64,000 nucleotides of DNA from G965216905 sp965216905 (GTDB lineage Bacteria; Actinomycetota; Acidimicrobiia; Spongiisociales; ZC4RG35). Made by a program: the position numbers and the translations under genes. Positions 33,320 to 41,208 of the stretch are shown here, piece by piece. Positions within the stretch are counted from its first letter, which is position 1. Each line of letters starts with the position of its first letter. The DNA lies in contig OZ244213.1 in NCBI GenBank assembly GCA_965216905.1, positions 2,666,001-2,730,000 of the forward strand, given 5' to 3'. The notes beneath the pieces are model-generated. The model made no database searches, was not told the DNA's origin, and was given only the letters and a program-made list of their open reading frames with translations.

Positions 33320-33891
33320 CAACGACGCTCCTTGTCGTTTCGTGCAGCTTTCCTGGCACGCTTGACGGCGCGCAGCTCGGCGATGTCCTCCCAAGCCTCC
33401 ACGTCGGCGATCGAAGGCCAGTCGGCGGCGATCGTCTCCCAACCGTCGGGCGCAACTCCCAGGCGCTTGCCGAGAATCCCGACGAAGATCCGCGCCTTGG
33501 GCGTGCCGAATCCGGGGAGCGCCTCCAATCTCTCCAACAGCTGTGCCGGATCGGTGGTGGTCGTCCACAGTCGTTCGGCGTGACCGTCGTAGTCGTCGAT
33601 CACCTGGCGGCACAGGTCTTGGGTACGGCGAGCCATTGCGTTCGGGAAGCGGTGGATCGCCGGCGGACCGCGGAATATGGCCTCGAGTCGGTCGAGTGGC
33701 GTGTCCGCCAGAACCTCAGGTGCGAGGCCAACACCGAGGCGTTGGGAGATGAGGTACGGACCGTAGAACGCGCGCTCCATGGGGAACTGCTGGTCCAGCA
33801 GCATCCCGATCAGGAGGGCCAGCGGGTTGGCCGCCAGCAGCCGGTCGGCCTGCGGGTCGTTGGTCCACGGCAGAGACTCGGGGTGGGTCAC
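33319..33891 (-). CDS. HhH-GPD-type base excision repair protein
   Basis: 190 aa from a GTG. ANPLALLIGMLLDQQFPMER is the first helix of the HhH-GPD superfamily; LERLEALPGFGTPKARIFV is the helix-hairpin-helix. This short actinobacterial family (TIGR03252-like) is thought to remove damaged bases, but its catalytic residue set is not certain. It is divergent from the Nif3-like gene. Confidence 0.8.
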   Translation of the reverse strand: MTHPESLPWTNDPQADRLLAANPLALLIGMLLDQQFPMERAFYGPYLISQRLGVGLAPEVLADTPLDRLEAIFRGPPAIHRFPNAMARRTQDLCRQVIDDYDGHAERLWTTTTDPAQLLERLEALPGFGTPKARIFVGILGKRLGVAPDGWETIAADWPSIADVEAWEDIAELRAVKRARKAARNDKERR

Positions 33892-33939
33892 GACGAGGAC
33901 GGTAACCGGCCCACGGAGAGACTCCTCTACGATCCGGAC

Positions 33940-34749
33940 GTGGCCGCTCTCGAGAAAAACGTCGGTGACGTCGTGACGGCGTTGGGTCGGCGAATCGAGC
34001 TGGCGCGGGCCGCCGCCTGGGATGTCACCGGCCTGCAGCTCGGGGATCCCTCGGCACCGGTGGAATCGGTCGGTGTGTGTCACGAGGTGACCGAGGTGGT
34101 CGTGGCCGCGCTCGAGTCGGAGCCGGTCGACCTCCTGGTGGCGTACCATCCACTGCTCTTCCGTCCGGTGACGTACATCGTCGATGGATCCTCGCCGGCG
34201 GGGCGCGCGTTTCGTTTGATCCGCTCCGGGGTGGCATTGGTGGTCGTCCACACCGCATTCGACGTGACCGACGGAGGTGCCGCCGATCAGCTGGCGGCCT
34301 GTCTGAGCCTTTCCGATGTCGTCCCGTTCGGGCGTGTCGATGCCGAGACGGACGGCGAGCCCGTCGATGAACCGATCGGGCGGGTCGGCTCGCTTCGGGG
34401 CCCGACGGCGTTCGAGACGTTCCGAAATCAGGTCGCGTCCGTGCTGGGTGAGGTGGGCTTGCGGAGTGTCGGCGATCCCGGACGGCCGATCCGGCGAGTC
34501 GCGGTCGTGCCGGGTTCTGGATCGTCGTTCATCGACGAAGCAGCTCGAAGCGGAGCCGATGTGCTCGTCACCGGCGATGTGAGTCACCACGAGCTGGTCC
34601 GAGCCGCCGATTCCGGACTGGCCGTCATCGATGCCGGCCACGCTGCCACGGAGCGACCCGGGATGGATCGGCTTGCCGCAACCGTGGCGGACGTCGCGGC
34701 GGATCTGGGAATTGCGGTGACCCGTTCCCTGCTCCCGCCACCGCTTTGA
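33940..34749 (+). CDS. Nif3-like dinuclear metal-center protein
   Basis: 269 aa. WDVTGLQLGDPSAPVESVGVC, DLLVAYHPLLFRPVTYI and VVHTAFDVTDGGAADQLA, then VTGDVSHHELVRAADSGLAV and DAGHAATER, give the metal-binding His, Asp and Glu residues of the Nif3/DUF34 family, hexameric toroid proteins linked to GTP cyclohydrolase-type and metal insertion roles. GTG start at 33940 is inferred from where homology begins. The zinc-ribbon gene often found beside it in actinobacteria is at 35577. Confidence 0.88.
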   Translation: MAALEKNVGDVVTALGRRIELARAAAWDVTGLQLGDPSAPVESVGVCHEVTEVVVAALESEPVDLLVAYHPLLFRPVTYIVDGSSPAGRAFRLIRSGVALVVVHTAFDVTDGGAADQLAACLSLSDVVPFGRVDAETDGEPVDEPIGRVGSLRGPTAFETFRNQVASVLGEVGLRSVGDPGRPIRRVAVVPGSGSSFIDEAARSGADVLVTGDVSHHELVRAADSGLAVIDAGHAATERPGMDRLAATVADVAADLGIAVTRSLLPPPL

Positions 34750-34823
34750 CCGGGACCACGGCACCACCGCGCCTCGGCCAGCTCAGGGCTGGGGCCTGTG
34801 GGGTTGGGGTCTGAGGCTGCGCC

Positions 34824-35468
34824 TCACCGGCGGTCCGCGAACTCCTTGCGAGCATGCTTGGCGATGCTGCGCATGAGGGCGAGATCGATGCCGGCACCGA
34901 CCACGCCACCGACGAGGGGGATGGCACGCCCGAACCGGGCGGCGCCCTTGCCAACGGTCCGAGCGAAGAGCTTGAATCCGATGCCCTTGTTGACGAAGGT
35001 CAGCGTCGAGGCGGGCAGGCGGCGGAGGGCGGCAGTGGTCGCCCTCGATCCCGGCACCACGGCACCCGCTTTGGCCAACAGCTCGCTGGCCTCATCCCCG
35101 GTGAGGGTCAGCATCACGGCGGTCTGTGTTTCGGGAGCGGAGAGGTCGTGGCCTCGCAGATGGGCGATCGCCGCCACCATGCGCGTCGCGATCGCGTAGA
35201 AGCCAACGACGTTGGCCGGGAGTGCGACGATCATCGTGATGAACCCGCCCAGGCCCGTGACGAAGCCGCTGATTCCCGCCATGCGGAGATGGTCGGAGAC
35301 GATCTCGTCGATGGCATCTTCCACGTCGGCCGTCTCGGAACGGGCCCGGGTCGCGACATAGGAGGCGGGGTCGAATGGACCGAACCCCTGAATACCGGTC
35401 ACGACCAGTCGGTCGACCAGCGTCTCGGCCATACGATCGGTGAATCCTTCTTCAGCTTCCGTTGCCAC
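34824..35468 (-). CDS. EcsC-family protein
   Basis: 214 aa. SGFVTGLGGFITMIVALPAN, VVGFYAIATRMVAAIAHLRG and IPLVGGVVGAGIDLALMRSI are typical of the EcsC family, named after a Bacillus gene of unknown biochemical function near an ABC transporter. It is hydrophobic in the middle but lacks clear multi-span topology. It sits alone, convergent to the Nif3-like gene and divergent from the zinc-ribbon gene. Confidence 0.8.
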   Translation of the reverse strand: MATEAEEGFTDRMAETLVDRLVVTGIQGFGPFDPASYVATRARSETADVEDAIDEIVSDHLRMAGISGFVTGLGGFITMIVALPANVVGFYAIATRMVAAIAHLRGHDLSAPETQTAVMLTLTGDEASELLAKAGAVVPGSRATTAALRRLPASTLTFVNKGIGFKLFARTVGKGAARFGRAIPLVGGVVGAGIDLALMRSIAKHARKEFADRR

Positions 35469-35576
35469 CCAGCCTCCTCTCGAGTCCGCGGCTCATACGG
35501 TACGCGATCCCCGGAGATGCATTGCATCGACGACCCCGAAATCCATCGAGTCTGATCCGGGTAGGCTCGCCTGCGC

Positions 35577-36284
35577 ATGGAGATTCCCGCACTCGCCGAT
35601 CTGCTCGATCTTCAAGAGGTGGACCTGCAGATCGATCGGCTGATCGATCGCCGTCAGCATCTGCCCGAACTCGATGAGTACCGGCAGGCGAACGGTGCCC
35701 GCACCGAGGCAGAGTCCGACCTCGGTGCGCTGCGGGAGGAGCTTCGGTCGCTGGAGCTCGATCTCGACAAGGCCGAAGGCGAGTTGGAGATCCTCGAGAA
35801 TCGATTGGATGAGGCCGAGACCCGCCTCTACGCCGGCGGCATGAATGCCAAGGAGACCGAGCACAAGCGGATGGAGGTGCGGTCGCTGGGTGGTCAGAAG
35901 GAGGCGATGGAGGAGCGGGTTCTGAAGCTGCTCGACGATCGCGACACCCTCGCCGAGCGCGTCGAGACGGCCGCCTCCAACGCGGAGCAACTCCTGGGGA
36001 ATGAGAAGTCCCTCGAGGCTTCGATCGCAGCGCAGTGGAAGGAGATCGATCTCGAGCTGGGCCGTCGAGAAGCTCGCAAGTCCGAGATGGTGGGTGGGAT
36101 ACCCGAGCCGCTGCTCGAGTTGTACGAGAAACTGCGCCGGACCAAAGAGGGGGTAGCCGTGGGGAGGCTGGACGATGGCCAGTGTGGTGGCTGTCATCTC
36201 ACGCTGTCGGCCGCGGAACGGGCGGAGGCCGCCGAGACCGATCCCCCCCGGTGTGTGCACTGCCGGCGCATACTCGTGCTGTGA
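35577..36284 (+). CDS. Coiled-coil protein with C4 zinc ribbon (CdsZ/zf-RING_7-like)
   Basis: 235 aa: a long helical hairpin (residues 10-170, LREELRSLELDLDKAEGELE) with the conserved loop AGGMNAKETEHKRMEV, then a zinc ribbon with CGGC and CVHC (about 200-230). The family is widespread and often encoded near Nif3-like proteins and rnpB in actinobacteria; it is proposed to bind nucleic acid. Confidence 0.85.
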   Translation: MEIPALADLLDLQEVDLQIDRLIDRRQHLPELDEYRQANGARTEAESDLGALREELRSLELDLDKAEGELEILENRLDEAETRLYAGGMNAKETEHKRMEVRSLGGQKEAMEERVLKLLDDRDTLAERVETAASNAEQLLGNEKSLEASIAAQWKEIDLELGRREARKSEMVGGIPEPLLELYEKLRRTKEGVAVGRLDDGQCGGCHLTLSAAERAEAAETDPPRCVHCRRILVL

Positions 36285-36288
36285 GCGA

Positions 36289-36816
36289 ATGCTGGCCTGG
36301 CATGTCGCGGGAGCGTTGTTCCTGTTTCGGTGGATCTTTCGCGAACCGGATGTCGATGTCCGCTTCCTGACGCTGGGGGCACTGCTGCCCGACCTGGTCG
36401 ATCTACCGGTGGGGGCCGGGTTCGCCTCGGAGCGATACGCGTCCGGAGAACTGTGGGGACACTCGTTGCTGTTTGCCGCGTTCGTGATGACCGTGATCAT
36501 GATCGTGTTCCGGCGGGGATCGAGGCGGAAGGCGGGGATGGCGCTGGCCGTCGGCGTGCTCTTCCATCTGCTGCTCGACGGCATGTGGACCGACACCCAG
36601 CGGTTTCTCTGGCCGTTCGCCGGATTCGATCACCCGCCCGGACCGACACCGTTCTGGCCGGAGGCATGGAGCCGGGCGACTTCCGACCCGATCCGGTGGG
36701 TGTTGGAGGCGGTGGGGGTGGGCTACCTGGTGTCCGTGTGGAAGCAAGCGGGTCTTTCCGACCCGGAGCGCCGTCGCCGGTTTCTCGCAACCGGTGTCTT
36801 GACCACGGCCGGCTGA
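36289..36816 (+). CDS. Integral membrane protein resembling membrane-bound metal-dependent hydrolases
   Basis: 175 aa with about four membrane segments. Start MLAWHVAGALFLFRWIF; conserved-looking HSLLFAAFVMTVIMIVFRRG and LFHLLLDGMWTDTQRFLWPF, where His/Asp and the WP motif recall the YdjM/DUF457 family of membrane metal-dependent hydrolases. It begins 4 bp after the zinc-ribbon gene, so it shares its transcript. Confidence 0.65.
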   Translation: MLAWHVAGALFLFRWIFREPDVDVRFLTLGALLPDLVDLPVGAGFASERYASGELWGHSLLFAAFVMTVIMIVFRRGSRRKAGMALAVGVLFHLLLDGMWTDTQRFLWPFAGFDHPPGPTPFWPEAWSRATSDPIRWVLEAVGVGYLVSVWKQAGLSDPERRRRFLATGVLTTAG

Positions 36817-36845
36817 GAATCTGCGCGGTGCGCTATGTTCCGCTG

Positions 36846-37829
36846 ATGGAGCGATCGGTGAGCCTCACCAGCGGCGGTCGAAGCGTGCCGGAGCTGGCAT
36901 CGCTCGCCGGGTGGGCCGAGACGATCGGCTACCGGAGCATATGGCTGGCCGAGGTCGCCGGACCCGAGGCATTCGTCCTGGCCACCGCAGTCGCCATGCG
37001 GACGGCCGCTGCCTCGGTTGGCGTGGCGGTCGTCCCCGCATTCACCAGAACACCTGCCGTCCTCGCCATGGCCGCCGGATCCGTCAGTCAAGTCCTCGAC
37101 GGACGGGCGTTCCGGCTGGGGATCGGCTCGTCGTCGGAGACGATCGTTGCGGACTGGAATGGGATCGGATTTCATCGACCGTTGGCCCGGGTTCGCGAGA
37201 CCGTCGAAGCGGTACGTTCCGGTCTGGGCGAACGCGGCGAGTTCCAAGGCGAGACCGTGGCGATGCATCGATTCCGCAACGGTTCACCGCCGGTCGGTCC
37301 GGTGCCGCTGTACGTCGCCGCACTCGGCCCGAAGATGCTCGAGCTGGCCGGCTCGGTGGCCGACGGTGTCTGCTTGAACCTCATGCCGCCCCAGGTCGCC
37401 GCCCGCCAACTCGAGCTGGTCCGGCGGGGACGGCACGGCTCGGAGCGGGACTCGACGACGCCGTTCGGCGTGATGGCCCGTCTTCAGGTTGCGGTCACCG
37501 ACACGCCCGATGCGGTTCGTGATCATGCCCGCGAAGTGATGCTCGGCCCATACCTGGCCCAGCCCGTGTACAACCGATTCCTGGCATGGATGGGATATGA
37601 GGAGGAGGCGGCGGCCATTGCTTCCGGCTGGGAGGCGCGAGATCGAGCAGCGGTGCATCGCGCCGTTCACGATCGCCTGGTCGACGATCTGATCATCGTC
37701 GGCACTGCCGACCGCGTCCGTGATCGCCTGGATGAGTACCAGGCTGCGGGCATTCGTGAAGCCGCCATCAGCGTGATCGCCCCCGACCGCGTCACCGTAG
37801 AACACACCCTTCAGGTGCTCGCGCCATGA
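36846..37829 (+). CDS. LLM-class F420-dependent oxidoreductase
   Basis: 327 aa TIM-barrel flavin/F420 enzyme: AGWAETIGYRSIWLAEVAGP, SVGVAVVPAFTRTPAVLAM, GRAFRLGIGSSSETIV, and PLYVAALGPKMLELAGSVAD-GVCLN are luciferase-like monooxygenase family motifs; the short-loop form (TIGR03620/MSMEG_2256-like) uses F420. Substrate unknown. Its TGA overlaps the ATG of the first of seven tandem mini-ORFs that lead to the lipoprotein gene. Confidence 0.88.
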   Translation: MERSVSLTSGGRSVPELASLAGWAETIGYRSIWLAEVAGPEAFVLATAVAMRTAAASVGVAVVPAFTRTPAVLAMAAGSVSQVLDGRAFRLGIGSSSETIVADWNGIGFHRPLARVRETVEAVRSGLGERGEFQGETVAMHRFRNGSPPVGPVPLYVAALGPKMLELAGSVADGVCLNLMPPQVAARQLELVRRGRHGSERDSTTPFGVMARLQVAVTDTPDAVRDHAREVMLGPYLAQPVYNRFLAWMGYEEEAAAIASGWEARDRAAVHRAVHDRLVDDLIIVGTADRVRDRLDEYQAAGIREAAISVIAPDRVTVEHTLQVLAP

Positions 37830-37986
37830 CCATTCAGGCGTTCACGCCATGACGATTCAGGCGTTTACGCCATGACGATTCAGGCGTTTACGCCATGACG
37901 ATTCAGGCGTTTACGCCATGACGATTCAGGCGTTTACGCCATGACGATTCAGGCGTTTACGCCATGACGATTCAGGCGTTTACGCC
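37826..37986 (+). repeat. Seven 23-bp tandem repeats forming ATGA-coupled mini-ORFs
   Basis: Units begin at 37826, 37849, 37872, 37895, 37918, 37941 and 37964; the eighth ATG, at 37987, starts the lipoprotein gene. Units 2-7 are identical; unit 1 differs at two positions. Each unit reads ATG ACG ATT CAG GCG TTT ACG CCA TGA (MTIQAFTP-stop), with TGA overlapping the next ATG. Each also contains the near-palindrome GGCGTTTACGCC. Confidence 0.95.
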
Positions 37987-38667
37987 ATGACCAGACTGGT
38001 CGGGCCGCTGGTCGCGTTGGTGTTGCTCGGGTCGCTCGGTGCGTGCACCGGCGAGACGGGCGCGGGCGGTGAGGTGGCCACCGCCGACCAACGACCCGGA
38101 GCCGAGGCCCCGGAGGCGGCGGTGACCGGCTTGCTCTCGGCGCTTCAGCAGGCCGACTACGACGCCGCCGCCGGATTCGGCGCAGCCGATCAGCTCCCGA
38201 TTCTCGCCATGATCGAGGGCGCCACGATCGAACAGATCTCCGGCCTCTCCGGATCTGATGATCTGTCGGTCGGAGTGAACTTCTGGCGTTCGTTCGCCGA
38301 GGGCCTGGAAGACTTCGTGGGCGTCGCTCCGGATCAGATCCGAATTGCCGACGTGACTCCGTTCGAGATCGGCGATCGTCGATTTGCCAGGGTCGCGGTC
38401 GAGTTCCCCAACGATGCCAACGTGCGATCGTTCGTCGCTCAGGAACGGAATGGTTGGTGGGTCGACCTCCTGGCAAGCTTCGGACCGGCACTGGCAAGCC
38501 GGTTGGAAGCGGCGGTCACGGCGCTGCGCGCCGAGCCCGGATCCGACGACGTTCTCCAACTGGCGGCGGATCAGCGCCCGAGCCTCGAAGCCGTGCTGGC
38601 CGATCCGGCGATCACCCCCGAAGTCGACCAGGACGTGCGAGCGGCGCTGGTCGCCATCTCTCGCTGA
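37987..38667 (+). CDS. Putative lipoprotein (226 aa)
   Basis: Signal LVALVLLGSLGAC gives a clear lipobox. The mature part is an alpha/beta domain without recognised family: EAAVTGLLSALQQADYDAAA (NTF2-like opening helix), FEIGDRRFARVAVEFPNDA and QERNGWWVDLLASFGPALAS. The overall plan (small dose-like domain then helices) resembles DUF4878-type exported proteins. It follows the 23-bp repeat array directly, without its own visible ribosome binding site. Confidence 0.7.
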   Translation: MTRLVGPLVALVLLGSLGACTGETGAGGEVATADQRPGAEAPEAAVTGLLSALQQADYDAAAGFGAADQLPILAMIEGATIEQISGLSGSDDLSVGVNFWRSFAEGLEDFVGVAPDQIRIADVTPFEIGDRRFARVAVEFPNDANVRSFVAQERNGWWVDLLASFGPALASRLEAAVTALRAEPGSDDVLQLAADQRPSLEAVLADPAITPEVDQDVRAALVAISR

Positions 38668-38705
38668 CTTCGCCCTCCGAGCTCCCGGAGCGGTCCCGGA
38701 GCCCG

Positions 38706-39698
38706 TCAGTCGGTGAGCAGGGCTCGAAGCGCCGGTAGGACATCGCTGCCGAGCCGAGCGATCAGTCCTTCCTGGTCGGCGGAGGCCATCTGGAACGTCA
38801 CGACGTCGGCGCCGAGGACGGCGACGAGGGGCCGGTACGCCTCGACGATGTCGTCGCTGGAATGGACGAGCGTGTATCTCCCGAGCACTTCCGAGCGATC
38901 GAGTTCGTCGGCGCGAGCTCGCAGCGTGGCCGGATCGACTGCCTCCAGCCTTCCCGGCGCCCGGAGCCCGCGCCAGGCTCGCATCACGTCCCAGGCCTCG
39001 TCCAGGTCGGCGGCGTGAATCGACCACCGGGTGGCGACGATCAATGGGTCGTCACGGCCGGCCGCACCGGCCGCCTCGCGGGCCGGCTCCACGACCCGCT
39101 CCAACGTTTCCTCCGGGACCTTGACCGATGTGATGATCCCCTGCGCCTTGCGGGCGGCCAGGGCTGATGACTTCGGACCACCGGCCGCCATCCAGATCGG
39201 AACGCGACCGATCGGTGGTGAGTAGAGCTTGGCCCGGTCGGTCCGGTAGTACTCGCCCGGATAGGTCAGCTTCTCGCCGTCGAGCAGCGCCCGCATGATG
39301 TCCAGCGCCTCTCCCATCCGGGCGGCCCGTTCGGCATACTTCGGGAAGCGGTAGCCGAGTGGTCCCTCGTTGATGTTCTCCCCAGTACCGACGCCCAGGT
39401 TGAAACGGCCGCCTGACAAGCGGTCGATGGTGGCGGCGGCTTGGGCGACCACCCCCGGATGGAATCGCCACAGCGGCGTCGTGACACCCGTGGCGAACTC
39501 GATCCGGCTGGTCGCCGAAGCCATCGCTCCCAGCGTGGAGAAGGCAAATCCGGAAGCGCCGTGATCGTCCACCCAGGGATGGAAGTGCTCTGAGACGACG
39601 ACCATGTCAAATCCGGCTTCCTCCGCCAGAACCGCGTGGCGTACGAGCTCCTCGGGCTGCCACTGTTCGTGGCCACAGAAGTATGCAAATCTCGTCAT
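38706..39698 (-). CDS. F420-dependent oxidoreductase of the glucose-6-phosphate dehydrogenase-like group (TIGR03557)
   Basis: 330 aa. TRFAYFCGHEQWQPEELVRH, DMVVVSEHFHPWVDDHGASG, and GRFNLGVGTGENINEGPLGY closely fit the FGD-like subgroup of luciferase-like enzymes (TIGR03557), which bind F420. Exact substrate not determined by sequence. It lies alone on the minus strand between the lipoprotein and MoxR-like genes. Confidence 0.88.
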   Translation of the reverse strand: MTRFAYFCGHEQWQPEELVRHAVLAEEAGFDMVVVSEHFHPWVDDHGASGFAFSTLGAMASATSRIEFATGVTTPLWRFHPGVVAQAAATIDRLSGGRFNLGVGTGENINEGPLGYRFPKYAERAARMGEALDIMRALLDGEKLTYPGEYYRTDRAKLYSPPIGRVPIWMAAGGPKSSALAARKAQGIITSVKVPEETLERVVEPAREAAGAAGRDDPLIVATRWSIHAADLDEAWDVMRAWRGLRAPGRLEAVDPATLRARADELDRSEVLGRYTLVHSSDDIVEAYRPLVAVLGADVVTFQMASADQEGLIARLGSDVLPALRALLTD

Positions 39699-39813
39699 GG
39701 GGGTCGAGCCTAGATATCCCAGGGGTTGATCTGGACCGGCTGGTGGGGCGTCTGGAGCGGGGTTGGATGTGGTCCCACGATGAGTTGGGCCACCCCGGCC
39801 CTATGGTGCGGGG

Positions 39814-41208
39814 ATGGTGGATCGGCCCCAGACACTTGGCGGATTGCGCGAATCGGGGTGGCAGGACCGGAGCGTCAAAGACGAGATCCGTCGCAATCTG
39901 ATCGAGAGGATCGCCGCCGGTGACTCCGTCTTTCCGAACATCATCGGCTACGAGAAGTCGGTGATTCCCGCACTCGAGCGGGCGATCTTGGCCGGTCACG
40001 ACATGATTCTGCTGGGGGAGCGGGGGCAGGCCAAGACGCGATTGATCCGAAGTCTGGTCGGATTGCTGGATCCGTTCACTCCGGCGGTCGACGGATGTGA
40101 GATCCACGACTCTCCGCTGCGGCCCGTCTGTGCCCCTTGTCGCGCCAGGCTGGCCGATGAGGGCGACGAGCTGGCGGTGCGCTGGGTGGCGGCGGCCGAG
40201 CGTTTCGGTGAGAAGCTCGCCACCCCGGACACGGCCGTCGCCGATCTCATCGGAGATGTCGACCCGATCAGAGTGGCCGAAGGGCGCTACCTCTCGGATG
40301 AGACCGTGATCCACTACGGCCTCGTCCCCCGAACCCACCGCGGCGTGTTCTCGATCAACGAACTCCCCGATCTCCCGCCACGGATTCAGGTCTCGTTGTT
40401 GAACATCCTCGAGGAACGGGACGTGCAGATCCGCGGCTTTCGAGTTCGGTTGCCACTCGACGTGATGCTCGTCGCCACCGCCAATCCGGAGGACTACACC
40501 AACCGCGGTCGGATCATCACCCCGTTGAAGGACCGATTCGGCTCGGAGATCCGCACCCACTACCCACACACGCGTGCCGACGAGATCGCAGTGATGCGGC
40601 AGGAGGCGTCGCCGCCTCCCGGCGACATCGAGGTGTCGGTTCCGGCATGGGTCGAGGACGTCATCGCCGAGTTCAGTCAACGGGCTCGCCAGTCCGGTCA
40701 GATCAACCAGCGTTCCGGGGTGTCCGTCCGTCTGTCCATCGCCAACCTCGAGACCGTGCGGGCATCGGCCATGCGGCGGGCATTGCGGGGCGGAGAGGGC
40801 GAAGCCGTTCCGCGAGTCACGGATCTGGGCGCGGTATTCCAGTCAACGACCGGCCGGATCGAGTTCGAAGGCTTCGACGAGGGACGCGAGGAAGAGATCC
40901 TCCAGCGCCTGCTGGCACAGTCGGTACTCGAGGTCTTCCGCGAGTATCTCATCGGGTACGACTTTCAGCCGCTCCTCGACCACTTCGAACAGGGCGGGAC
41001 GATCGACGTGGGAGAATTGGTCCCCTCCCGATCCCTCGTCTCGCAGATCGATGGCCTCGACCTCGCCCAGCTTCTCCTGCGACTCGGCATGCGCGGGGAG
41101 TCCCCGGGAGATGCGGCATCTGCACTGGAGTTGGCGCTCGAAGGTCTCCATCTGACCCGCCGGCTGAACCGAACCGGTTCCGTCTACGGCATCGAAGACC
41201 GCCGGTGA
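39814..41208 (+). CDS. MoxR/ChlI-type AAA+ ATPase
   Basis: 464 aa. Walker A in LLGERGQAKTRLIRSLVG, Walker B region GVFSINELPDLPPRIQVSLL, sensor 1 LVATANPEDYTNRGRIITPL. These are the features of magnesium-chelatase subunit I-like ATPases. A CxxC pair (CAPC) with an upstream Cys suggests a small metal site. It overlaps a von Willebrand A protein by GTGA; such pairs act as ATP-driven insertion or remodelling machines. No tetrapyrrole genes are nearby, so a chlorophyll role is not implied. Confidence 0.87.
   Translation: MVDRPQTLGGLRESGWQDRSVKDEIRRNLIERIAAGDSVFPNIIGYEKSVIPALERAILAGHDMILLGERGQAKTRLIRSLVGLLDPFTPAVDGCEIHDSPLRPVCAPCRARLADEGDELAVRWVAAAERFGEKLATPDTAVADLIGDVDPIRVAEGRYLSDETVIHYGLVPRTHRGVFSINELPDLPPRIQVSLLNILEERDVQIRGFRVRLPLDVMLVATANPEDYTNRGRIITPLKDRFGSEIRTHYPHTRADEIAVMRQEASPPPGDIEVSVPAWVEDVIAEFSQRARQSGQINQRSGVSVRLSIANLETVRASAMRRALRGGEGEAVPRVTDLGAVFQSTTGRIEFEGFDEGREEEILQRLLAQSVLEVFREYLIGYDFQPLLDHFEQGGTIDVGELVPSRSLVSQIDGLDLAQLLLRLGMRGESPGDAASALELALEGLHLTRRLNRTGSVYGIEDRR

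Noticed and set aside
37826..37986. CRISPR array
   Set aside because: The 23-bp units follow each other directly without spacers and there are no cas genes.
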